From Candidatus Kapaibacterium sp. (GTDB lineage: Bacteria; Bacteroidota; Ignavibacteria; Kapaibacteriales; UBA961): a stretch of DNA of 5,675 nt. The stretch spans positions 1-5,675 of the forward strand of contig JALRFC010000140.1 in the NCBI GenBank assembly GCA_023253875.1, written 5' to 3'. Below the pieces are notes generated by a model, which was not told the DNA's origin, did not search any database, and was given only the letters and a program-made list of their open reading frames with translations. The position numbers and the translations under genes are program-made. Position 1 is the first letter of the stretch. Each line of letters opens with the position of its first letter. Positions 1 to 5,114 of the stretch are shown in pieces.

Positions 1-255
1 TGCTTGACCTTCTTTTCAAAAGCAGGCCACAAAACACGTGCTCTTACCAAGTTCGTAGTAAACTCCACAGCAAAGAACGACCACACGGGCTGCATGTTCC
101 AGCTTGACAAAATGGCGGTTTGCCTCAAATTCTACAACCAGTACACCAGGCACGAACTTCTAATCAAAAGACCCGACCAAGAGTTGAATGAAGTTTGCCT
201 TTTCCAGAAGCATACACGTGCCACCTGGCCTGGGAGGGACAATCTCGCATAGTAC
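1..255. other. Compositionally distinct segment of unknown origin
   Basis: By hand count GC is about 48% over 1-240 against about 35% over 301-540, and the TPR coding of the last gene fades at the boundary. In the minus frame there are stops at 160-162 and near position 16. The other two minus frames also contain stops and give no convincing TPR continuation, although fragments such as VYYELGKS (about 37-60) could be TPR debris. On the plus strand one frame is open from the left edge to a TAG at 250-252 (about 83 codons, C common at third positions) and could be the 3' end of a foreign gene; I recognise no family in it. The segment could be a chimeric contig join, an insertion, or an indel-rich continuation of the TPR gene. 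Confidence 0.45.
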
Positions 256-1023
256 TTGAGTTAGGAAGAAGATCTTCCCTTGTTCATAAAAGGCAGTTGC
301 ATTTTTGGGATCGGCTTTCGTAATCTCATTCCATGTATTGAGTGAGCGTCTAAAATATTCATTAGACAATTGCTGATCCATTTCCATATTGCCTAATTTA
401 TAATAGGAGGAAGCCAATTTGATTTTTGCATTTAGTATTGACTTTTGAGTTAATTGCTTCCCGTCTGATGCAAGTGCTGCTTCATAATTGTCTTTTGCCA
501 ATTCATATACCTTCTTGGCAAAATACAAATCACCCAAACCTATATATACTTGTGCATTTTTATCATCTAGATCACGTGCAATCAACAAATTATACTCTGC
601 TTGCAATACTGAATCGGCATTGAGATAGATATTGGACAAAGCGACAAAGTTTTCAGGATCTTTATCCATTTTCTTTCTTTTCAGCAATGCACTCATGGTG
701 CTTAATGCTACATTGATCTTCCCGACTTTTGACAGAGCAATCGCATATTCTCTATTAAGCAATGGAGATTCATCATCATTTTCCATGGCAATAGATAATA
801 CAGAAACAGCTGAGTCGGGTAATTCCATTTCCATATACACATCTGCTGCCATCATAAGTATGGCATTATCCTTTGTATGTTGAAGAACAACTTCAGGTGC
901 ATATCGCAATGCTTCAACATATTCTTTTTCTTCAATTGCTCTTTTGAATTGATCAAGATTGCCTTGAGAATACAGTGATACATTCCCCAATAGGAACATT
1001 GTTATCAACAAGAAAAAGCGCAT
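160..1023 (-). CDS. Exported TPR-repeat protein, 3' end probably disrupted
   Basis: A secreted protein with signal peptide MRFFLLITMFLLGNVSLYSQ (probable cut near residue 20), then TPR helix pairs from about 21 to 256, such as AQVYIGLGDLYFAKKVYELAKDNYEAAL (157-184) and NATAFYEQGKIFF (241-253). The mature N-terminus (GNLDQFKRAIEEKEYVEALR) resembles that of the preceding gene (ANLDQAKKAFSSKDYQKAYS), so the two TPR genes are paralogues. It starts 29 bases after the previous stop, with only a weak AAAGG ten bases upstream. The TPR pattern stops near residue 256 (about position 256). The last 31 residues, including VPPRPGGTC, look unlike TPR and coincide with a rise in GC. Related proteins are, from memory, usually considerably longer (I recall roughly 450-550 residues), so the gene is probably interrupted. 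The start and first 250 residues are firm; the end is not. Confidence 0.72.
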   Translation of the reverse strand: MRFFLLITMFLLGNVSLYSQGNLDQFKRAIEEKEYVEALRYAPEVVLQHTKDNAILMMAADVYMEMELPDSAVSVLSIAMENDDESPLLNREYAIALSKVGKINVALSTMSALLKRKKMDKDPENFVALSNIYLNADSVLQAEYNLLIARDLDDKNAQVYIGLGDLYFAKKVYELAKDNYEAALASDGKQLTQKSILNAKIKLASSYYKLGNMEMDQQLSNEYFRRSLNTWNEITKADPKNATAFYEQGKIFFLTQVLCEIVPPRPGGTCMLLEKANFIQLLVGSFD

Positions 1024-1052
1024 ACAATTGAAACCTTTAAATGTGAGATGGA

Positions 1053-1973
1053 TTAACGTAATTTAAATGAAATAGGAACAGAAAGCCAACAAGCAACCGG
1101 TTTACCATTTTGTAAAGCAGGAAGAAACTGTGTTTTCATCACTGCATCACCCGCTGATTTATTGAATAAATCAGAATCTGTATTTTCAACAATATATTTC
1201 TTGACACTTCCATTTCTTCTTACCAAAACTCTCAACACAACCTTTCCTTCCAATCCTGCCTTCTTCGCCAACTCAGGATATTGCAATTTGGACATGATCA
1301 TGGAATTTTCAGCAAATGGTGGCTTATTGACAGAAATGGTTTCATCCGGACTTGGGTCGGGATCTTTATTGTCTTTCACGAGTTTTACATGTTGTTTTCG
1401 AATTTCTAGCATATTCGGATCAATTTTCAATGCATCTTCATAATTGATTAAAGCTGTATTCTGATCTCCCTTCTTCAAAGCAATATTTGCTAATCCAATG
1501 GATGCTTGCCATAATCTGGAATTCAGTTTTTTTGCCTCTGAAAATGACTTTTCTGCTTCGGGTAACTTTCCCGATAGCAATGCAACATCAGCGAAAGCTA
1601 AATGATTCCAAGGATCTTTGGGGAAGTCTTTTACGATAGAAGACAATATGGTCATTGCAGATTTATAATCTTTTCTAGCTGCATGGATCTGACCTATTTT
1701 TCTCGGGATACCATAATTACCCGGTTGTAATTTTTCAACAACTTTATACAATATGATTGCTGAGTCTAAACTTCCAATGGCATTATAAATATCACCTGCC
1801 AGTAATAAGACATCGGGATTTTTAGGACTATCCTTTATATCTTCTTGTATGGCTGAGTATGCTTTTTGATAATCCTTGGATGAGAAGGCTTTTTTGGCTT
1901 GGTCAAGATTTGCATAAGCAAACATAGTTGTCGATATGACTAAGCATGATACGATTGTTATGAGAGATATCAT
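1053..1973 (-). CDS. Periplasmic TPR protein with TonB C-terminal domain
   Basis: A 306-residue protein in two parts. Residues about 22-200 are tetratricopeptide repeats of helix pairs, for example DVLLLAGDIYNAIGSLDSAI (54-73) and ASIGLANIALKKGDQNTALINYEDALKIDP (157-186). A short Asp/Pro-rich linker (about 201-222) leads to a TonB C-terminal domain (about 232-306) with YPELAKKAGLEGKVVLRVLV and the ending PISFKLR, closely matching the anchored TonB at 3174-3947. The N-terminus looks like a cleavable signal peptide with a probable cut after FAYA (residue 21), though it lacks the usual basic residues. IVSC at 7-10 resembles a lipobox but lies too near the start to be convincing. No membrane helix follows, so the TonB domain should be free in the periplasm. 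It might bind TonB-box receptors, pair with TonB, or bind peptidoglycan. The start is well supported by AGGAGG. Confidence 0.88.
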   Translation of the reverse strand: MISLITIVSCLVISTTMFAYANLDQAKKAFSSKDYQKAYSAIQEDIKDSPKNPDVLLLAGDIYNAIGSLDSAIILYKVVEKLQPGNYGIPRKIGQIHAARKDYKSAMTILSSIVKDFPKDPWNHLAFADVALLSGKLPEAEKSFSEAKKLNSRLWQASIGLANIALKKGDQNTALINYEDALKIDPNMLEIRKQHVKLVKDNKDPDPSPDETISVNKPPFAENSMIMSKLQYPELAKKAGLEGKVVLRVLVRRNGSVKKYIVENTDSDLFNKSAGDAVMKTQFLPALQNGKPVACWLSVPISFKLR

Positions 1974-2894
1974 CTAATCCTCCTGTATCAAATTATATTT
2001 GGCATGGGATGGAACTATACCTTTATTCAGAAGCACCTTCTGTATCGAAGGATCTTTTTCCATGAATGTGGCAAATCCCCATACCAAGTCTTTTTTTTCG
2101 CTTTTTACATATGCAAATATAGGAAGTATCAAAGGATACATGTTTTGAACGATAAAACCCGGATGAACAATCTGTGGAGCTATCCTTCTACCCGTGCTAT
2201 CAGTATAACCTATTCTAATCGCTTTGAGGGTAGAATCCTTAACAATATCTGACATCAAACCGACACCAATTGACTTTGACTTTCGGATATGAGCTTTCAA
2301 ACTATCTCTATGTTCAAAATGTCGAAATGTAATGGGAGGAGCGTCCATACCTTTCGAAAAATACTGTAAAATTCCCGCATATTCAGATGATTGCATTGAA
2401 GGTATACATATGGTTTCATCAAGTTTCACATTTTTTTGAATCACATTTGGAGAAGTACCGGTAAAGAGATCATGCAATTGTGTAAGATTAACGGTATCAA
2501 ATGGAATATTCTTTGCAACAAAGAACACTAATCCATCTTTTGCTATTTCAATTTTTTGAAATGGTAATGACATTGCTTTCACTATTGAATCTTCATCTCT
2601 GAGATAATCTCTGGCAAGAATCACACATGAAGCGGTATCGGAAAAAAACAATGACATCCCTCTTCGTGCACTCATTGGAATCAATGTGATTTTGGCATGT
2701 TCAAACACTGAATCATACGTAGGTTTTGCATCCATAAAATATGGATAGAGAACATCTTCAACATAAATGGTATCGATACCAGCAACAGGTGATTCATAAT
2801 TCTGTTGTTGTTCATCATTAGAACATGAAAACATGAAGAGAATCAACAAATATATGCTCATTGAAGTGGCATATTGCTTTAGATTATTGTTCAT
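1974..2894 (-). CDS. PstS-like substrate-binding lipoprotein
   Basis: A 306-residue exported protein of the PBP-like (PstS-type) fold. The N-terminus has a hydrophobic segment ending at a lipobox-like FMFSC, so Cys24 is the probable lipidation site. Features shared with PstS-like proteins of Bacteroidota are the segment ending in FFSDTASCVILARDY (83-97), KDGLVFFVAKNIPF with LTQLHDLFTGTSPN (119-150), and the C-terminal GFATFMEKDPSIQKVLLNKGIVP (273-295), which resembles the usual GF..F......G...L.K.GLVP ending. The SGT-type phosphate-binding motif of true PstS is not obvious; the matching region reads ICIPSMQSSEYAG (162-174). No pstCAB genes are visible and the neighbours are TonB-system genes, so a role in phosphate ABC transport is unlikely. 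A ligand-binding or structural part in the TonB machinery is inferred. Its TAG stop directly abuts the next ATG in the same frame. Confidence 0.82.
   Translation of the reverse strand: MNNNLKQYATSMSIYLLILFMFSCSNDEQQQNYESPVAGIDTIYVEDVLYPYFMDAKPTYDSVFEHAKITLIPMSARRGMSLFFSDTASCVILARDYLRDEDSIVKAMSLPFQKIEIAKDGLVFFVAKNIPFDTVNLTQLHDLFTGTSPNVIQKNVKLDETICIPSMQSSEYAGILQYFSKGMDAPPITFRHFEHRDSLKAHIRKSKSIGVGLMSDIVKDSTLKAIRIGYTDSTGRRIAPQIVHPGFIVQNMYPLILPIFAYVKSEKKDLVWGFATFMEKDPSIQKVLLNKGIVPSHAKYNLIQED
1979..1984 (-). promoter_or_regulatory. Shine-Dalgarno AGGAGG for the TPR-TonB gene
   Basis: The minus strand reads AGGAGG, ATTAG, ATG. The motif is a perfect core Shine-Dalgarno, five bases from the start at 1973, and is encoded by the last codons of the PstS-like gene. 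The spacer includes that gene's TAG stop, so ribosomes ending there can restart directly. Confidence 0.8.
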
Positions 2895-3111
2895 TGTTCT
2901 CCTCAACTTCTACATTTGTACTTTGAGTTTTCACTTGATATATCAACCAAATAAGTCGCAGTAATCCAAAGCCTATCATGACCCTTCCGATCCATAGAAT
3001 GGAATGATGCTGCGTTTCGGGTACATTCATTACATTGAGTTCAATCATCAATCCTGCTGCAATGATGAGTACTCTTAGTATGATATTGATATAAAAGAAT
3101 GTTTTATTCAT
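2884..3111 (-). CDS. Small two-helix inner-membrane protein, function unknown
   Basis: A 75-residue hydrophobic protein. The first helix is about residues 5-23 (FFYINIILRVLIIAAGLMI), then a short loop with NVPETQHH, a second helix about 38-58 (ILWIGRVMIGFGLLRLIWLI) and a charged, Glu/Asn-rich tail (VEVEENNEQ). A small membrane protein at this place between tonB and the pstS-like gene is common in Bacteroidota clusters of this kind, but I know of no assigned function. The start is uncertain. The ATG at 3111 directly follows the T-run of the hairpin and gives a normal N-terminus (MNKTFFYINI) but has no Shine-Dalgarno. An in-frame ATG at 3132 and a GTG at 3147 would put the hairpin inside the gene. 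The 3' end overlaps the next gene by 11 bases. Confidence 0.72.
   Translation of the reverse strand: MNKTFFYINIILRVLIIAAGLMIELNVMNVPETQHHSILWIGRVMIGFGLLRLIWLIYQVKTQSTNVEVEENNEQ
2899..2904 (-). promoter_or_regulatory. Shine-Dalgarno GAGGAG fixing the PstS-like start
   Basis: The minus strand reads GAGGAG, then AACA, then ATG at 2894. This strong site inside the end of the preceding gene favours the ATG at 2892-2894 over an in-frame TTG at 2904-2906, which would overlap the motif itself. Confidence 0.75.
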
Positions 3112-3156
3112 AAAAAAAGCGCTGATTGTCATTCCGTAAAATAACACTCAGCGCTT
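3112..3156 (-). terminator. Terminator-like stem-loop with T-run after tonB
   Basis: Read on the minus strand, AAGCGCTGA (3156-3148) pairs perfectly with TCAGCGCTT (3125-3117) around a 22-base loop, and the second arm runs into seven consecutive T (3118-3112). It starts 17 bases after the tonB stop, clear of most of a terminating ribosome. This is the form of a rho-independent terminator, although the loop is long. It lies between genes that read the same way, so it may act as a partial terminator (attenuator) or an mRNA processing or stabilising hairpin separating the exbB-tonB half from the accessory half. Confidence 0.6.
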
Positions 3157-3169
3157 GGAAAATAGTCAA
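3141..3169 (-). promoter_or_regulatory. Possible sigma70-type promoter for the accessory genes
   Basis: On the minus strand, TTGACT (3169-3164) and TGTTAT (3146-3141) are separated by 17 bases. That is 5 of 6 matches to the -35 consensus and 4 of 6 to the -10. Transcription would begin near 3134, inside the loop of the hairpin, and so would escape that terminator and read the small membrane protein and the genes after it. Bacteroidota promoters often follow another consensus (TTG / TAnnTTTG), and such matches occur by chance in AT-rich DNA, so support is weak. Confidence 0.25.
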
Positions 3170-3173
3170 ATGA

Positions 3174-3947
3174 TTAACGAAGTCTGAAAACTATCGGAAT
3201 CACAACCCATACTTCAACAGGTTGGCCATTCTGTGTTGCAGGAGGAAAAACCTGTGCCATGATCGCTTTTACTGCAGCCGGATTTAACAATTCAGAGGCT
3301 GTTTCTTCGATGATTGTTCTTCCGGGCTTAGGTCTGCCGTCTTTGCCGATCAATACTTTGACACTTACTCTACCTTCTACACCTGCTCTACGAGCCATTT
3401 CCGGATATACAACACGTCTTTGCAAATCTCCAAGAACTCTTGAAACCACTTCATTATAATCTTGGTCTGTCACAATGAACTCATCGGGACTCGGCTCTTC
3501 TTCTTTTTGAACATTGAGTCCGGCATCTGTAGGCAGGTCATCAATATTCATGGATTCAGCTTCACCAATTTGCGAAGACGAAGTTGAAATTTCATCCACT
3601 GATGCAAATACTTGATCCGGAGCAACCAAAGCATCCGGCACAGGTACCGGATTTCCTGCTTGTGCAAGCGTACCTTGTATCACAACATCAGGTGGTGGCG
3701 GTGGTGGTGGTGCTTCTGCATCGGCAGGAGCATCAATCATATCCAAGCGTGCAATGCTTCTATATGGAGACTTGTATATTGTCTTTTCTCTTGAAGCAAA
3801 TGCGAATACTGCAATGATTACCGCAAGCAAAAATCCAATAACATAATAAAAACCACGTAAGGTAAATATCTTAATGAGTCTTTGAACCTCAAAAGCACCA
3901 TAATCTTTAGAGGTTATAACTAAACTTTCAGGTGATGCAAGAATCAT
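3174..3947 (-). CDS. tonB: TonB family energy transducer with membrane anchor
   Basis: A 257-residue TonB, which spans the periplasm and transmits ExbB/ExbD energy to outer-membrane TonB-dependent receptors. In order: a cytoplasmic N-terminus of about 32 residues, one helix (about 33-51, YYVIGFLLAVIIAVFAF), a low-complexity periplasmic linker with seven consecutive prolines (80-86) followed by acidic and Ser-rich sequence, and a TonB C-terminal domain (about 178-257) with YPEMARRAGVEGRVSVKVLI and the terminal VIPIVFRLR. The proline region is much shorter than the Pro-Glu/Pro-Lys repeats of E. coli TonB. The ATG shares four bases with the exbD2 stop, with AAAGG (3951-3955) close upstream, so translation is probably coupled. 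The C-terminal domain is clearly related to that of the TPR protein at 1053-1973. A terminator-like hairpin starts 17 bases after the stop. Confidence 0.94.
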   Translation of the reverse strand: MILASPESLVITSKDYGAFEVQRLIKIFTLRGFYYVIGFLLAVIIAVFAFASREKTIYKSPYRSIARLDMIDAPADAEAPPPPPPPDVVIQGTLAQAGNPVPVPDALVAPDQVFASVDEISTSSSQIGEAESMNIDDLPTDAGLNVQKEEEPSPDEFIVTDQDYNEVVSRVLGDLQRRVVYPEMARRAGVEGRVSVKVLIGKDGRPKPGRTIIEETASELLNPAAVKAIMAQVFPPATQNGQPVEVWVVIPIVFRLR

Positions 3948-4489
3948 AGGCCTTTAATCTCCTCTTTATCTTTATCAGTCATTTGGGAGATTGTGAATTT
4001 TCTCTCTCTATTGAGCTTTTCGGCTTGTAGAGATTGAGTAATCTTGATTTCTGCAAGGTTTAATTCATCTAGTATATTGACTACAGTTTCATAAGGTACA
4101 TTTTCATCAATCTTGAGAACTGTGATAAGTTCATTTTTTAAATCAAGATTTGATTTAATCGCCTTTGCACGCAATTCTTTCATTAAAATTGGTTGGGGAA
4201 TATCTTTTGCTTGATTATAAAAGATTTTCCCATCTTCACGAACTCTCACTGTGAACAATTTTGACTCTGCAACTTCAACATCTTCAGTCTCTGGTGGTAC
4301 AGCCATATCCATCACTTGGGGTGTGGTTAATGTTGTCACAAACATGAAGAATGTCAAGAGCAAGAATGTAATATCCACTAGTGGGGTCATGTCAATACGG
4401 AAACCCACGCGTTTCTTTGCTTTTCGCTTGCTATGTTTACCGCGTTTCGGCCTTCCGCCTCCACCGCCGAGATCTCCTCCACCGGCCAT
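3944..4489 (-). CDS. exbD: ExbD/TolR-family protein, second copy, Gly-rich N-terminus
   Basis: A second ExbD of 181 residues. Its membrane segment MTPLVDITFLLLTFFMF (34-50) is identical over 17 residues to that of the first copy, with Asp39 as the expected proton-carrying residue. The periplasmic domains have diverged strongly: this one has an ordinary ExbD fold region (about 75-150, with ITVLKIDENVPYETVVNIL) followed by a charged tail ending DKEEIKGL. The N-terminus is unusual, with a Gly-rich start (MAGGGDLGGGGG) then a basic stretch rich in Lys and Arg (13-27), about 19 residues longer than in the first copy. The ATG has AGGAG at 4495-4499. Its TGA stop overlaps the tonB start as ATGA. The pair may form a hetero-dimer inside one ExbB ring or serve different partners; the sequence does not decide this. 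Confidence 0.93.
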   Translation of the reverse strand: MAGGGDLGGGGGRPKRGKHSKRKAKKRVGFRIDMTPLVDITFLLLTFFMFVTTLTTPQVMDMAVPPETEDVEVAESKLFTVRVREDGKIFYNQAKDIPQPILMKELRAKAIKSNLDLKNELITVLKIDENVPYETVVNILDELNLAEIKITQSLQAEKLNRERKFTISQMTDKDKEEIKGL

Positions 4490-4497
4490 GGTAACTC

Positions 4498-5067
4498 CTA
4501 TTGCTGTTTATCGGTTACAAAATTAAATTGGGTTTGTCGTGTGCGACGCAATGCTTCCATTACATCTGAAACCCACTTGAAGCGAATACGCTTATCAGAA
4601 TCAATCGCAAAACGCAATTGTGCTTTCTCTGCCGATGTCTTTTTTGTGATATTGAATGCTTTTGCCTGTGTTCTTGAAACACTGATCAAAGCTTCCAATT
4701 CTTCTATTTTGACAGTTTTAATCATGCCTTTCGAAGCTTCTTTTCTATCCGGTGTGAACCATTCACTTAAAGAGGCATCTTCTTTGATGGTATTCCATAA
4801 CTCAGGATTGGCTACCGAAAAATAATATGCTGTATCGGTTGCTTTTGTGGAATCAATTGCAATACGAATAACGGCAACATCCTTTTCCGGAAGTTTTGCA
4901 GTATCTGCTTGAGTTTTAGGCCTTTTGATTTGAAACTTCTGTTCACTGTCTGCTTCAGATTTGAATTTTGCAGTGAACATGAAGAATGTCAACAGAAGGA
5001 ATGTGATATCAACGAGCGGTGTCATGTCTATCACAAAACCGGTTCGTTTCATTTTCACTTTTGGCAT
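4498..5067 (-). CDS. exbD: ExbD/TolR-family protein, first copy
   Basis: A 189-residue ExbD, the stator component that works with ExbB. The short basic cytoplasmic N-terminus is followed by FVIDMTPLVDITFLLLTFFM (residues 11-30), the family signature. Asp20 aligns with the proton-carrying Asp25 of E. coli ExbD. There is one membrane helix (about 18-34), then a periplasmic domain ending in the hydrophilic tail TDKQQ. It is longer than E. coli ExbD (about 141 residues); the extra length lies in the middle of the periplasmic part (about 75-130, including NPELWNTIKED). The ATG start is supported by AAGGAG at 5076-5081, eight bases upstream. exbD2 begins eight bases after its stop, and the AGGAG for exbD2 overlaps that TAG stop, suggesting coupled translation. 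Confidence 0.93.
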   Translation of the reverse strand: MPKVKMKRTGFVIDMTPLVDITFLLLTFFMFTAKFKSEADSEQKFQIKRPKTQADTAKLPEKDVAVIRIAIDSTKATDTAYYFSVANPELWNTIKEDASLSEWFTPDRKEASKGMIKTVKIEELEALISVSRTQAKAFNITKKTSAEKAQLRFAIDSDKRIRFKWVSDVMEALRRTRQTQFNFVTDKQQ

Positions 5068-5114
5068 TTCTCAATCTCCTTTTGACAAAATGGTCAATGA
5101 TACAATACCAAAGA

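Noticed and set aside
2004..2252. Plus-strand open frame opposite the PstS-like gene
   Set aside because: The minus-strand protein has clear family features here, so this is a shadow.
3690..3710. GGT/GGC-type triplet run that looks like a microsatellite
   Set aside because: It is the seven-proline run of TonB in coding sequence with mixed CCA/CCG/CCT codons, as expected for the TonB linker.
3584..3817. Plus-strand open frames opposite tonB, rich in Val, Trp or Cys
   Set aside because: Their odd composition comes from reading the proline run backwards; they are shadows of TonB.
4251..4825. Plus-strand open frames opposite the exbD genes
   Set aside because: They mirror firmly identified ExbD coding on the other strand, have no supporting ribosome sites and show no recognisable domain.
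4324..5035. Repeated DNA around the two MTPLVDITFLLLTFFMF segments, possible recent gene conversion
   Set aside because: Many third positions differ between the copies (ACA CCG CTC GTT against ACC CCA CTA GTG), so the identity is kept at protein level rather than by recent DNA exchange.
5084..5099. Short inverted repeat (TTGAC...GTCAA) in the exbB-exbD1 gap
   Set aside because: Five-base arms with a six-base loop and no T-run; easily a chance occurrence in AT-rich DNA.
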